This document shows positions 48,548 through 57,850 of a stretch of DNA of 64,000 bases, one piece after another. A model generated the notes under the pieces. The model was not told where the DNA came from. It did no database searches and worked only from the letters and a program-made list of their open reading frames with translations. This DNA comes from Microcoleus vaginatus HSN003 (GTDB lineage: Bacteria > Cyanobacteriota > Cyanobacteriia > Cyanobacteriales > Microcoleaceae). The stretch covers positions 3,299,501 to 3,363,500 of the forward strand of contig NZ_CP031705.1 of the NCBI RefSeq assembly GCF_022701255.1, written 5' to 3'. A program made the translations under genes and the position numbers. Position 1 is the first letter of the stretch. Every line of letters begins with the position of its first letter.

Positions 48548-49279
48548 ATGGATCGCGTTTCTATTATCATCCCAGCCCTCAACGAAGCGACTTGCCTGGA
48601 ACGCACCCTCCGCCAACTCAGCATTCTCAATCCTCCCGCTTGGGAAGTGTTGGTGGTAGACGGCGGCAGTCAAGACGAAACAGTGGCGATCGCACTTTCC
48701 GCCGCTACCCGCGTTATTTCTAGCAGTATAGCCGGACGATCCCTGCAAATGAACTTAGGTGCTCAAGTCGCCAGCGGTGAAATTCTGTGCTTTCTCCACG
48801 CCGATACTTTAGTTCCCGACGACATTGTAGCAGTCATCCAGAAAACATTGTCCGATGCCGAAATTGCCGGCGGCGGGTTTATCTCCCTGATGGCTGGTTC
48901 GCAGCAAACAAGATGGGGTTTTTCCCTCCACAATTACCTGAAAACTTATTACGCGCCACTGTTATTTCGACCTCATTTATTTTTCAAAGGATTACGCCTG
49001 CTGTTTGGCGACCAAGTTATTTTTTGCCGCCGTACCGATTTTTGGGAATGCGCTGGTTTCGATGCCGCGCTGCCAATTATGGAGGAAGCGGATTTGTGTT
49101 TGAAGTTAGTGCGACGGGGAAGACTTAAGTTAGTCAATCGGGTAGTGGAAAGTAGCGATCGTCGAGTTGCGAGTTGGGGCGAATTTAAAGCTATTGCCAT
49201 CTATCTTGCGATTGGTTTTTTGTGGGGCTTTGGCGTTTCCCCAAGGTATCTCAAGCAGTTTTATGAAGACATCCGCTGA
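48548..49279 (+). CDS. GT2 glycosyltransferase, TIGR04283 type
   Basis: 243 residues, GT-A fold. N-terminal VSIIIPALNEATCLERTL, DXD-like HADT, FGDQVIFCRRTDFWECAGF and LPIMEEADLCLKLVRRGRLK match the TIGR04283 glycosyltransferases found near arsenosugar genes in some bacteria. A weak membrane helix lies near the end (YLAIGFLWGFGV). No arsenic gene is adjacent, so a role in lipid or surface glycan is equally likely. Divergent from the UbiG-like gene, 40 bp apart. Confidence 0.9.
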   Translation: MDRVSIIIPALNEATCLERTLRQLSILNPPAWEVLVVDGGSQDETVAIALSAATRVISSSIAGRSLQMNLGAQVASGEILCFLHADTLVPDDIVAVIQKTLSDAEIAGGGFISLMAGSQQTRWGFSLHNYLKTYYAPLLFRPHLFFKGLRLLFGDQVIFCRRTDFWECAGFDAALPIMEEADLCLKLVRRGRLKLVNRVVESSDRRVASWGEFKAIAIYLAIGFLWGFGVSPRYLKQFYEDIR

Positions 49280-49293
49280 AACACAAAATCCGA

Positions 49294-50346
49294 TTAAATT
49301 CCCAAAATGTACTGCCTGTAATTTTTAGGCAAAAGTTTTTCCAACAGATAAATAATCGCCCAACAACCTAACAGAGTCCCGGCAACTAAAAAGCCGAGCT
49401 TCAGCAGCGGATTTACCGGGTCAATAAACTTATAAAACACTAACAACACATATTTCACTACTGTCGAATCAAGGAGATATATAGGGAATGAGTAAGCAGC
49501 CAATATTTTGACTAACCCAGATACTCTACTGGGAAGTGCGATAGTCTTAGAAAATGCGAGGATCGATAATACGAACAAAATTGCGTATCCTTGAGCAGAT
49601 AGTTTAAAAAACGATCGCAGAAACCATGCCTCCGAATTAACTCCACTTTTCAGGTAAAATTCCCCAATGCTAGCTAGATAAAAAAGGATCGTTGCCCCTA
49701 AAATTTGCATTTTTTTCCGTTCGAGAACGGGTTGAATTCTGTCGTACGAGCCACCCAACAATAGACCAGTTGAAAAGGGCAAAATCCAACTAAAAATCCA
49801 GCGCTCCATCAAAGGTAGAGGTATTGATAGGTATTGGAAAGCGGTTAAGTAGAAGAAGATTGTAAAAATTGTTTGAATTGTTAAGCCCAAAGCCAAAACT
49901 TTTCTGGGTTCTAAAAATCTTAATTTCACCAGAAGCCACCACCAGCCGTAGCATTGAACAATCACCACGATGAAGTAATAGGGAGGCATCACTGAACCCG
50001 TCAAGATATCTCTGAGTAATGAAAGGAAATCAAATTTTTGGATGTCTCCCAAATTATTTAAGATGTACACAGCTACTGACCAAAACAGATAAGGCGGTAG
50101 AATTTTTGACAGTCTTTTTTTGACTACCAGGGCGGGATTATTTTGATTTTCCCGTTTATTGGTGAGAAAAAAACCGCTCAACAGTAAAAATGCAGGTACG
50201 CAAAATAGTTGAAATGTATCGATCGCCACAAATAAAATTCTGCGATCGCGAAATGCGAAGAACCCAGCATGAGTAATCACAACACTGACGATCGCTAAAG
50301 CTCGGATCAAATCAAATTCAGCAAATCGATTAGAAACTTTTTGCAT
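49294..50346 (-). CDS. Acyltransferase 3 family membrane protein
   Basis: 350 residues with about ten membrane helices. The N-terminus FAEFDLIRALAIVSVVITHAG has the catalytic-type His of acyltransferase 3 proteins, with VPAFLLLSGFFLT and KRLSKILPPYLFW following. The family O-acetylates exopolysaccharides or lipids using acyl-CoA across the membrane. Convergent with the GT2 gene, stops 14 bp apart. May decorate the polysaccharide made by nearby gene sets. Confidence 0.92.
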   Translation of the reverse strand: MQKVSNRFAEFDLIRALAIVSVVITHAGFFAFRDRRILFVAIDTFQLFCVPAFLLLSGFFLTNKRENQNNPALVVKKRLSKILPPYLFWSVAVYILNNLGDIQKFDFLSLLRDILTGSVMPPYYFIVVIVQCYGWWWLLVKLRFLEPRKVLALGLTIQTIFTIFFYLTAFQYLSIPLPLMERWIFSWILPFSTGLLLGGSYDRIQPVLERKKMQILGATILFYLASIGEFYLKSGVNSEAWFLRSFFKLSAQGYAILFVLSILAFSKTIALPSRVSGLVKILAAYSFPIYLLDSTVVKYVLLVFYKFIDPVNPLLKLGFLVAGTLLGCWAIIYLLEKLLPKNYRQYILGI

Positions 50347-50697
50347 GGTTCAAATGAGATTGCCACAATTTGAATCAAATTAGGAATGTTTTGTCTGATC
50401 CAAAATCCGGGTTGGCTATCCCTTTTATCATTCGGCGGTTGAAATCGCTCAAGAGTCAAGGGAACTCCCCCCGCGCGCACTAGCGAGATAAAGGGGGTAA
50501 TTAAGCCGGATTTGGTATGAAGATTAGGATACCATAAAATGTTATACTTGCTTTGATATTCACAAAAGTTATGTCGGCAAAAATAAGTCACCGACTGCTG
50601 GGATTGAGGAATAAAAACTATAGAGACTATTGCGAAAAAAAATCTACCTAAATTAGGTAGACTTTTAGAAATGTTCAAGGAATGAGTTCACTGTTGG
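50347..50697. other. Intergenic with GCGGTTGAAATCGC repeat
   Basis: 351 bp, no gene. The hairpin repeat at 50435-50448 is the second copy of that at 11020-11033. The rest is AT-rich spacer upstream of the acyltransferase gene. Confidence 0.5.
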
Positions 50698-51384
50698 CTA
50701 ACCGTTGCTGTGAGGAATGTGCGACGCAGAAACACTATCCAACTGATCGCGTCCGTTGCGGATCACGCGCAGCATATCGCTCAACTTGTGCTCGATATTA
50801 TCGAGCACTTGGTCAGCATAATCATCGGCTCCGTTTTGAATTTCCTCGCATTCAGCCATCGCCCTGACTCTCATCTCTTCCAATTCCTCTTGAGCCTGGT
50901 AGCGAATTTGTTCAACTTCCGCCAGCGTGGCCTGCTGAATTGCCTCGCAGTCGAGCAAAACTTGCTGTCGTAACTGATCGGCTTCTATCTTCGCCTGCTG
51001 GAGCAGGCCCATATCATTTAAAAGTTCTGCAGCTCGCTGTTCTGCTGCTTCTATCACTTCCTGAGCGTAAAGTTCCGCCTCTTGAAGCAAGTCGTCCTTG
51101 TGCCGGATGATTGTCTCGGCTTCCTGAAAGGCGATCGGCAAATTTAGCCTCACCAAGTCTAACTGATCGAGCAACTGTTCTTCATCCACCAGAGTGCGTC
51201 TGGTCATGGGAATTCGTGGACTGTCGAGAACGATTTCCTCAAGCCGGTTCAATTCCCGCTGGATGTCTACTCCTGCGGTTCGGGTGGGGTCTCCGAAGGC
51301 GGATGTGTTCTGAGGTGATTCGTTATCAGTGCCGCGTCCGGTACTGTCGGGTTCGATGCGAGTTGGTTCCTGCTGGCGTAACAT
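50698..51384 (-). CDS. DivIVA-like coiled-coil protein
   Basis: 228 residues. A disordered Thr/Ser/Pro-rich start (1-38) is followed by [44 protein letters not shown] (cut here into consecutive motifs of a DivIVA-like N-terminal domain) and a long helical coiled coil (about 85-215). Conserved beside coaD in cyanobacteria and likely involved in division or polar organisation; that is inference. Its ATG at 51384 lies inside coaD, overlapping it by 118 bp in another frame. No other good start is visible, since an AGGAG at the coaD stop has no start codon at proper distance. Confidence 0.82.
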   Translation of the reverse strand: MLRQQEPTRIEPDSTGRGTDNESPQNTSAFGDPTRTAGVDIQRELNRLEEIVLDSPRIPMTRRTLVDEEQLLDQLDLVRLNLPIAFQEAETIIRHKDDLLQEAELYAQEVIEAAEQRAAELLNDMGLLQQAKIEADQLRQQVLLDCEAIQQATLAEVEQIRYQAQEELEEMRVRAMAECEEIQNGADDYADQVLDNIEHKLSDMLRVIRNGRDQLDSVSASHIPHSNG

Positions 51385-51845
51385 TTGTAAATATCTAGGG
51401 CGACGTGTTTCGGAACAAGATGATCTACGGAGCCACCAAACTTGGCTATTTCTTTAACTACACTACTACTTAAAAAGCTGTACTCGTTAGAAGTTGCCAA
51501 AAAAACTGTTTCAATTTCACCCAGAAGGGTTTTATTGGTGTGGGCCATCTGGAGTTCCATTTCAAAATCTGTTAGTACCCGGAGCCCCCGCAGCAGCACT
51601 TTGGCTTGTCGAATCTTAGCATAGTTTACTGTCAAACCCTCAAAACTGTCTACTTCAACATTCGGCAAATGTTGGGTAGAGCGCAGGATCTGCTCGATCC
51701 GTTCCTCTACGGTGAAGAGAGGGGTTTTGCTGGGGTTTCTGACTACGGTAACAATTACCCGGTCAAACAGTTTAGATCCCCGCTCGATAATGTCTGCGTG
51801 ACCGAAGGTAATGGGATCAAAGCTGCCTGGATAGATTGCAATCAC
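51267..51845 (-). CDS. coaD: Phosphopantetheine adenylyltransferase
   Basis: 192 residues. Nucleotidyltransferase motif [12 protein letters not shown] (2-13), [21 protein letters not shown] and [20 protein letters not shown] are the standard CoaD elements. It makes dephospho-CoA from ATP and 4'-phosphopantetheine, the penultimate CoA step. The core ends near residue 158. The last 34 residues (Pro/Thr-rich) are an extension coded by the same DNA that codes the start of the DivIVA-like gene in another frame. The two form an operon. Confidence 0.96.
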   Translation of the reverse strand: MIAIYPGSFDPITFGHADIIERGSKLFDRVIVTVVRNPSKTPLFTVEERIEQILRSTQHLPNVEVDSFEGLTVNYAKIRQAKVLLRGLRVLTDFEMELQMAHTNKTLLGEIETVFLATSNEYSFLSSSVVKEIAKFGGSVDHLVPKHVALDIYKCYASRNQLASNPTVPDAALITNHLRTHPPSETPPEPQE

Positions 51846-51857
51846 GAGTTTGGCCCA

Positions 51858-52011
51858 ACGGAGTGGGGGAGTGGGGGGAAGTGGGGGAATGGGAGAGTGG
51901 GTAGAGTGGGGCAGTAGGAGAGTGGGAGAGTGGCAAAGCCGGAGATGTGGAAAATCTTCCTTCTTCCTTCTTCCTTCTTCCTTCTTCCCTCTTCCTTCTT
52001 CCTTCTTGCCT
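51858..52011. repeat. Low-complexity spacer: GTGGGGGAGT tract plus CTTCTTC heptamers
   Basis: 51858-51935 is G/A-rich (GTGGGGGAGTGGGG type); 51956-52008 is tandem CTTCTTC/CTTCCCT. It lies between coaD and the carboxypeptidase gene. The same pyrimidine heptamers recur at 61443. Confidence 0.85.
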
Positions 52012-52863
52012 CTACTTTTTCATGGAATGAGCTTTGTAGAAAGTTTCGAGGCTTTGCTTGTCGCCCACAAACCGCCAATGCCAAGGCTCGTAACTGACGC
52101 CTTGGCGATTGTTTTTGGGGAAGGACATTTCAAAGCTGAAGGCGACGGCGTTGGCTTCTAACCACTCGAATGCTTGGGTATTTTCAAAACTGGGGCTGAG
52201 GTTGTGTTCCGGGGCGCTGCCGTCGCCAATGTCGATCGCGTAACCGGTGTGGTGTTCGCTGTAACCTGGAGGGGCGCTGACTTCGGCTCGCTTGCTGGCG
52301 TTTTGCCTGCGTTCGGCTTTCACGTCAAAAAATACGTGCTGTTGGTCTTGCAGGGAGCGAAAGCCAGATATGGGAGCGAAATAGACGCCTGATGCGGCAG
52401 CGGCGTTGGCCATTTCCTGATATTTTGCTGCTGCTGAGGAGCGGAGTTTGACGCTACCGTCGGAAGTGACGCTTACCAAGTCTTTGGCTGGTGCTTCTGG
52501 GTACGGCAAGTGTCCCAGCAGGTTTTCTGGGACTGCGGGGACTTTTGGAGTGGTAGCTGGACTCGGGACAGACGGAGACGCGGAACTGGTCGGCGCTGGG
52601 TTTTGTTGAGTTTGCTCTGCCTGACTCGTGGCTGGGAACAAGTTAAAGTTGAGGTGCAGCCAGATGCTGACCCCAAAGGCTAATGCGGCCAACCCTAGCA
52701 GTTTCCAAATCAGCCCTTTTTTCTTAGACTGACTCTGCCCTGCTTCTGGGTATGGGTGATCTCGCACTGCTTCTGGAATTTCGTCGGCGACAAGCTCCGA
52801 GGCTTGCGGGGGTTTTCTTGACAGACTAGCGTTATCCAAGCCAGCTCCACTCCTGCACTTCAA
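52012..52863 (-). CDS. Membrane-anchored D-alanyl-D-alanine carboxypeptidase (VanY/M15B)
   Basis: 283 residues. A cytoplasmic start, one membrane helix near 50-67, a Pro/Thr/Ser linker (70-110) and the LAS/M15 domain (about 115-280). Zinc-site signatures [13 protein letters not shown] and EPWHWRFVG are present, with [11 protein letters not shown] substrate-binding Arg. It should trim the last D-Ala from peptidoglycan stem peptides in the periplasm, feeding L,D-transpeptidases such as that at 32963. No vancomycin-resistance genes are nearby. Confidence 0.93.
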   Translation of the reverse strand: MKCRSGAGLDNASLSRKPPQASELVADEIPEAVRDHPYPEAGQSQSKKKGLIWKLLGLAALAFGVSIWLHLNFNLFPATSQAEQTQQNPAPTSSASPSVPSPATTPKVPAVPENLLGHLPYPEAPAKDLVSVTSDGSVKLRSSAAAKYQEMANAAAASGVYFAPISGFRSLQDQQHVFFDVKAERRQNASKRAEVSAPPGYSEHHTGYAIDIGDGSAPEHNLSPSFENTQAFEWLEANAVAFSFEMSFPKNNRQGVSYEPWHWRFVGDKQSLETFYKAHSMKK

Positions 52864-53068
52864 TAAGGCTCAACGTTAAAAATTGTAGACTGATATGGGC
52901 GATCGAACAGCTACAATTGCCGCTGAGAATATATCATCTCTTTCACACTTCGCCCTGTCCCATCCGCCAACTCTCGAATCTGTTGCTTGGGCGATCGTAA
53001 TTGCCGATCGTCCTGCGAGGCCGAACTGGTTGGCGCTGGTAGCGCTGGTTTATTTTAAGTGTAATTTG

Positions 53069-53158
53069 TTACTGTTCCACAAAATCCAACAATTCTTCGA
53101 TCGACACATCAAGCGTCCGGGTCAATTTTAGCAGATCACCGATGTCAGCCATTGCCAT
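53069..53158 (-). pseudogene. 29-codon remnant of an XRE-like regulator (tentative)
   Basis: ATG 53158 opens MAMADIGDLLKLTRTLDVSI and ends EELLDFVEQ. The pattern of helices resembles the end of a Cro/CI-type helix-turn-helix. Too short to be a working protein; probably a remnant in the 423-bp gap before typA. The assignment is weak. Confidence 0.3.
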
Positions 53159-53286
53159 ACCGGGCGATCGGGCATAACTTTTCAGCGCACTCCCATCTTA
53201 AAGCCGCGCCCGATCGGCCCTTGACTCAATGCGCTACAATTATTAAGAAATCTTTAGTTAGATCCGTTTAACGTTCCAGACGCATT

Positions 53287-55077
53287 ATGAGTCTTCCCAT
53301 TCGCAACGTCGCCATCATTGCTCACGTCGATCACGGCAAAACCACCCTTGTGGACGCTCTCCTCAGACAGTCCGGGATCTTCCGCGAAGGGGAAGAAATC
53401 CCAGATTGCGTCATGGACTCCAACGACATCGAGCGCGAGCGTGGCATTACCATCCTTTCCAAAAACACCGCTGTCAGGTACGGAGAAACCCTGATCAACA
53501 TCGTCGATACCCCCGGACACGCGGACTTCGGCGGAGAAGTCGAACGAGTTCTCGGCATGGTTGACGGCTGTCTGCTGATCGTAGACGCCAACGAAGGCCC
53601 GATGCCGCAAACGCGGTTCGTGCTCAAAAAAGCCCTAGAAAAAGGACTACGCCCGATCGTCTTTGTGAATAAGATCGATCGCGAGCGAGCCGACCCCCAC
53701 AAAGCCGTCGATAAAGTTTTGGATCTGTTCCTCGAACTAGGCGCTGACGACGATCAGTGCGAATTTCCCTATCTCTTCGGTTCCGGCTTAAGCGGTTACG
53801 CCAAAAAACACCTCGAAGACGAAGGGGTAGATATGAAGCCCCTCTTTGAAGAAATCCTCGACCACGTACCACCCCCCGTAGGCGACCCCAATAAGCCACT
53901 ACAACTGCAAGTAACCACCTTAGATTACTCAGAATACGTCGGTCGCATCGTCATCGGCCGCATCCACAACGGCACGATTAGAATCGGTCAACAAGCAGTC
54001 TTAATCACCGAAAGTGGCGCGATTGTCAAATCAAAAATTACCAAACTGATGGGCTTTGAAGGCCTGAAGCGGATTGATATCCCAGAATCTTCTGCTGGTA
54101 ATCTTGTCGCCGTTGCTGGTTTTGCTGATGCGTATATTGGCGAGACAATTACCTGCCCCAACGACCCGCAAGCGCTACCTTTAATCAAAGTAGACGAACC
54201 AACTTTGCAGATGACTTTCTCTGTGAACGATTCGCCGTTCTGCGGTCAAGAAGGTAGTTTGGTAACATCGCGTCAAATTCGCGATCGGCTAATGCGAGAA
54301 CTCCAAACCAACGTCGCCTTGCGCGTCGAAGAAACCGAATCTCCCGACAAATTCCTCGTATCCGGCCGTGGCGAACTCCACCTGGGAATCCTGATCGAAA
54401 ATATGCGTCGCGAAGGATACGAATTCCAAGTATCTCAACCGCAAGTAATCTTCCGCGAAGTCGGCGGTCGTCCCTGCGAACCTTTTGAATGTTTGGTGTT
54501 AGACGTACCCGAAGAAGCAGTCGGCGGCTGCATCGAACGCCTCGGTCAGCGGAAAGCAGAAATGCAAGATATGCACGTCAGCAGCACCGGTCGCACCCAA
54601 ATCGAATTTTCAGTCCCCGCTCGCGGTTTGATTGGATTCCGAGGCGAGTTTATGCGCTTAACTCGCGGCGCTGGAATTATGAACCACAGCTTCCTCGACT
54701 ATCGCCCCCTCGGTGGAGAAATTGTCGCCCGTCGCAACGGAGTATTGATTTCCTTTGAAGAAGGAGTTGCAACTACTTATTCACTGAAAAATGCTGAAGA
54801 CCGTGGCGTATTTTTCATTACCCCCGGAACCAAGGTTTACAGAGGGATGATTATCGGAGAAAACAACCGAGATGAAGACATGGAGCTGAATATTTGCAAG
54901 TCGAAGCAGTTGACAAACCACCGCGCATCTGGCGGTGAAGAATTGGCGCAATTGCAAGCACCAGTCGATATGAGTTTGGAACGCGCTTTGGAGTACATCG
55001 GCCAGGATGAATTGGTGGAAGTAACGCCAAAATCTATTCGCCTGCGGAAGGTTTCTAAGAAGTTGGTGAAACGCTAA
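53287..55077 (+). CDS. typA: Ribosome-associated GTPase TypA/BipA
   Basis: 596 residues. GTPase domain with G1 [10 protein letters not shown] (11-20), G2 ERGITI, G3 [12 protein letters not shown]4 [10 protein letters not shown]; then EF-G-like domains II, III and V and the BipA-specific C-terminal domain ([17 protein letters not shown]). It binds the 70S ribosome and helps 50S assembly and adaptation to stress or cold. Length is normal. It is monocistronic, followed by a hairpin at 55085. Confidence 0.97.
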   Translation: MSLPIRNVAIIAHVDHGKTTLVDALLRQSGIFREGEEIPDCVMDSNDIERERGITILSKNTAVRYGETLINIVDTPGHADFGGEVERVLGMVDGCLLIVDANEGPMPQTRFVLKKALEKGLRPIVFVNKIDRERADPHKAVDKVLDLFLELGADDDQCEFPYLFGSGLSGYAKKHLEDEGVDMKPLFEEILDHVPPPVGDPNKPLQLQVTTLDYSEYVGRIVIGRIHNGTIRIGQQAVLITESGAIVKSKITKLMGFEGLKRIDIPESSAGNLVAVAGFADAYIGETITCPNDPQALPLIKVDEPTLQMTFSVNDSPFCGQEGSLVTSRQIRDRLMRELQTNVALRVEETESPDKFLVSGRGELHLGILIENMRREGYEFQVSQPQVIFREVGGRPCEPFECLVLDVPEEAVGGCIERLGQRKAEMQDMHVSSTGRTQIEFSVPARGLIGFRGEFMRLTRGAGIMNHSFLDYRPLGGEIVARRNGVLISFEEGVATTYSLKNAEDRGVFFITPGTKVYRGMIIGENNRDEDMELNICKSKQLTNHRASGGEELAQLQAPVDMSLERALEYIGQDELVEVTPKSIRLRKVSKKLVKR

Positions 55078-55084
55078 AAAAAAT

Positions 55085-55121
55085 ATTTTTAGGGTGGGGT
55101 ATAAATCCCCATCCTAAAAAT
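55085..55121 (+). terminator. Hairpin terminator after typA
   Basis: ATTTTTAGGGTGGGG (55085-55099) pairs with CCCCATCCTAAAAAT (55107-55121) over 15 bp with one wobble, 8 bp after the typA stop. The A/T-rich stem base supplies the U-tract on either strand. Confidence 0.75.
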
Positions 55122-55316
55122 CTCACTGGCCACTGTCAACTGTTTAAGAAGGTTAGTTGGAGGAAACAAGAGCTCGTGGGAGGGGTTCTGAGAATTCAAT
55201 TGGATTTAGGGGAGTTGATTGAGGTTGAGGTTTAGGTGGTGGCTATGCTATATTTACATAGCAAGTCATCAGACTAAAAACGCTATAATTATCGCAATCA
55301 AAAATAGGTAAAAACG

Positions 55317-55538
55317 ATGTCAACAGTTTATCGTTTAAAAGCCAGCGAACTAGATCGTAAATTTTTAGAACAAATCAAAGCGATTTTTGGAGATAAAGAG
55401 ATTGAAATAATTGTCTCAGAATGCGATGAAACCGAATATCTTTTGAAATCGGAAGCCAATAAAAACAAACTGTTGAAAGCTATTGAAAATCTTAAAGATA
55501 GACAAAATTTAGTTGAAGTCGATCTACAGGATTTGTAA
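55317..55538 (+). CDS. Putative antitoxin of a YoeB-type toxin, atypical N-terminus
   Basis: 73 residues, sharing one base with the downstream toxin gene (TAATG). The C-terminal half, EYLLKSEANKNKLLKAIENL, resembles the toxin-neutralising tail of Phd/YefM antitoxins. The first 35 residues (STVYRLKASELDRKFLEQI, FGDKEIEIIV) do not show the Phd DNA-binding fold, so autoregulation may differ. Function is inferred from position and tail only. No palindromic operator was found in 55200-55316. Confidence 0.8.
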   Translation: MSTVYRLKASELDRKFLEQIKAIFGDKEIEIIVSECDETEYLLKSEANKNKLLKAIENLKDRQNLVEVDLQDL

Positions 55539-55804
55539 TGAGCAGAAGAATTATTTTTGAATCTTCTGCTTTTGCAGATTTTAATGAATGGTCAAAATTA
55601 GACAAAAAGATTTATCGCAAAATTGTAGAACTGATTAAAGATATAGATCGATCGCCCTTTGAAGGATTGGGCAAACCTGAACCTCTGAAATACGAGTTAA
55701 GTGGTTTTTGGTCGAGGCGCATTGATAACGAACACCGTTTGGTTTACCAAGTTACCGAGGTCGAAATTGCGATCGCAGCTTGTAGGAATCATTACAGTGA
55801 ATAG
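55538..55804 (+). CDS. Txe/YoeB-family mRNA interferase toxin
   Basis: 88 residues, normal YoeB length. Conserved SPFEGLGKPEPLKYELSGFW cut at 20, then SRRIDNEHRLVY and ACRNHY, give the YoeB catalytic set: Glu near 46 region, Arg/His in RRIDNEHRLVY and the C-terminal His-Tyr. Family members cut mRNA at the ribosomal A site when free of antitoxin. Translation is coupled to the antitoxin by the TAATG overlap. Confidence 0.92.
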   Translation: MSRRIIFESSAFADFNEWSKLDKKIYRKIVELIKDIDRSPFEGLGKPEPLKYELSGFWSRRIDNEHRLVYQVTEVEIAIAACRNHYSE

Positions 55805-55869
55805 TATATTTGAAGCTTTAAGCAATGTAGCGATCGCTCTTTTTATCAATTTACTGAATGCGGTCGCTC

Positions 55870-57033
55870 TCAATCTTCTTGCTGAAGTTCTTCTATTAGA
55901 TTAAGTACCTTTTGGTAATTTTCTTGTTTTCCCTGCACCCGATATAAATTTTTAGCAGTGTGAAAATCCTCATCTCCTCTGTGGGAATCGCCCAGTTCAT
56001 AGTGGACAATGCCTCGGTTGTAATAAGCTTCAGCAAAGTCTCGTTTAAGCTCAATTGCCTGGTTATAATCCTCAAGCGCTTTCTCTTTGTTCCCCAAGCT
56101 ATAGTGAATAACCCCCAGGTTGTAGAATATTTTAGGATTATTAAGATTCAGCTGAGCTGCCAGGGTATAATCTTCAAGCGCTCTTTCCAGATTTCCGGAT
56201 TCCAAGTAGACATGACCTCGATTATTCCAAGCAAGGGCATAATCAGGATTTAGTTCAATTGCTTGGGTGAAATCTTTAAGTGCCCCTGGCACATCCCCCA
56301 TTTGTAAACGAGCAAAACCTCGGCTATTGTAGGCTTGATGATTGTTAGGATCTAGTTGAATTGCTCGGCTGTGATCTGCCTGTGCTCCTCGGTAATCACG
56401 TAATTCACAAGAAATAATACCCCCGTTTTGGTGAAAATCTGAACACTTAGGATTGAGCAATATCGCCTCTGTGTAATCTTCAATTGCTCCCGGAAAGTCT
56501 CCTAGTTCATAGCGAACATTAGCCCGGTTATTGTAGGCATCTGCATAATTAGGATTGAGCTTAATTGCTCGATTGAAATTTTCAAGAGCTCCCTCAAAAT
56601 CTCTTTCCTTAGCCTTGTTTATTCCCAGTTCATCGAAATCCTCAGCAGAGATCGGAGAGTGCGATCGCACCCTCTCGACCACAACCTCGTCACAAAAGTT
56701 GTCCAGCACTTCCTCAATTTGCTCAGGTTCAGCATTTGCAGGTTGTGTGTTCCTTGATTCTTTCTGTTCTAGCTTCGATTCAGGTGGACTGATAGGAGAA
56801 TCGACTATTTTTATTGTTTGCCAATCTAAGTCTAACTTTTTACAAATATTAACAAAAATTTTGCGGTCAACGGTCTTGCCATTAAAAAAATTTACAACAG
56901 GCTGACGACTTATGGTTAATTCCTCTTCCAAATTATCATAAGTCCAAACCTTGTGTGTCAAAGCTATTCTGGCTTGTTCGATGCCTGCTACAGATGCTAT
57001 GAGCGATCTCTTTGCCCGCGGTCTGTTTGCCAT
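55870..57033 (-). CDS. TPR-repeat protein with N-terminal helix-turn-helix-like domain
   Basis: 387 residues. Residues 8-77 are the cyanobacterial domain with LIASVAGIEQARIALTHKVW and ISRQPVVNFFNGKTVDRKIF then CKKLDLDW, which looks like an XRE-type helix-turn-helix and is usually fused to NB-ARC, AAA or repeat domains in this phylum. A linker (80-125) follows, then about seven TPRs (125-380) of the ALEDYNQAIELKRDFAEAYYNRG type. No effector domain. May be a DNA- or protein-binding scaffold; function unknown. Divergent from the 57195 gene. Confidence 0.87.
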   Translation of the reverse strand: MANRPRAKRSLIASVAGIEQARIALTHKVWTYDNLEEELTISRQPVVNFFNGKTVDRKIFVNICKKLDLDWQTIKIVDSPISPPESKLEQKESRNTQPANAEPEQIEEVLDNFCDEVVVERVRSHSPISAEDFDELGINKAKERDFEGALENFNRAIKLNPNYADAYNNRANVRYELGDFPGAIEDYTEAILLNPKCSDFHQNGGIISCELRDYRGAQADHSRAIQLDPNNHQAYNSRGFARLQMGDVPGALKDFTQAIELNPDYALAWNNRGHVYLESGNLERALEDYTLAAQLNLNNPKIFYNLGVIHYSLGNKEKALEDYNQAIELKRDFAEAYYNRGIVHYELGDSHRGDEDFHTAKNLYRVQGKQENYQKVLNLIEELQQED

Positions 57034-57194
57034 AGTCTCACTACCCTATTTGTGACCATTTTAGCTGATGCTATTAAAAATTATATCCAACTCATACCAA
57101 AGTCATCCCTTACTTAGGCTGAACTTTAAAAGTGTGACTGCGAAGCTAGGGATGTAGTGATTCACTACTCAAAACTTAGCTGACGGAATTAATC

Positions 57195-57740
57195 ATGTAC
57201 AACAATAATCAGCACAACGAAGCCGAATACTCCCAGCCACTACCCCCGCTTTCCCAAAAACAGGAATACGACTTCCAAACTCAAAAGAAAGTAGGAAAGA
57301 CAGGAGAGGCGATCGTAGACCAGTGGTTGCAGATTCATGGCTATCGCATTGAAGATGTCTCAGATTTGCCACAGTACCAGAAAGCAGGTATTGACCGCGT
57401 ACTAATTCGCCCAAACGGTTCAACTGCAACTGCTGAGTACAAGACTGATATAAAAGCCAAGCAAACTGGAAACTTGTTTTTTGAAGCTTGTGACGATCGC
57501 AACCGTCCCTGTTGGGGATGGACCTCGCAAGCCGATCTCTGGATATTTTTCATTCCTCAACAGGAGATATTGGTCGTCGAACCGGGTAAATTCAGGTTGT
57601 TAGTTTCGCAACAACAGCCAGAACTCCCGCAGAAAGTAGTACCAAATCGAGGCTACAGTGTAACTGGATTACCTGTTCCATTAGTAAAGGTGCGGAATAT
57701 TGCTAGTCACGTTTTCAAGTTTCCTGACGTTCTTTTCTAA
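57195..57740 (+). CDS. PD-(D/E)XK nuclease-like protein
   Basis: 181 residues, no named family recognised. The region 33-100 reads as a PD-(D/E)XK core: helix with Glu38 (GKTGEAIVDQWLQIHGY), then AGIDRVLI with Asp67, then ATAEYKTDIKA with Glu81-x-Lys83. That fits the E...D...ExK catalytic set of restriction-endonuclease-like folds. The C-terminal half has no clear motif. It is 110 bp upstream of the ParA-like gene on the same strand with a hairpin between. Restriction, repair or mobile-element roles are all possible. Confidence 0.7.
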   Translation: MYNNNQHNEAEYSQPLPPLSQKQEYDFQTQKKVGKTGEAIVDQWLQIHGYRIEDVSDLPQYQKAGIDRVLIRPNGSTATAEYKTDIKAKQTGNLFFEACDDRNRPCWGWTSQADLWIFFIPQQEILVVEPGKFRLLVSQQQPELPQKVVPNRGYSVTGLPVPLVKVRNIASHVFKFPDVLF

Positions 57741-57760
57741 AAAGAGACTCGCTGTTAATC

Positions 57761-57789
57761 TGGCGATCGCCTTGAGTAGGCGATCGCCA
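57761..57789. terminator. HIP1-doublet hairpin, likely terminator
   Basis: TGGCGATCGCC (57761-57771) and GGCGATCGCCA (57779-57789) form a perfect 11-bp stem around TTGAGTA. Both arms are built on the HIP1 octamer. A short T-containing stretch follows. It separates the nuclease-like gene from the ParA-like gene. Confidence 0.7.
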
Positions 57790-57850
57790 TTATTCGAGTA
57801 ATAATACTTAGCAAACGCTAATTGGGCGATCGTTATGTTTTAATAAAAAA

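Noticed and set aside
51858..52011. Possible CRISPR-like array
   Set aside because: Units are simple heptamers without spacers; same for 61443-61606 and 31584-31611.
52895..53131. Plus-strand open frame of 78 codons before typA
   Set aside because: No ribosome site or motif; overlaps the better-looking minus-strand remnant at 53069-53158.
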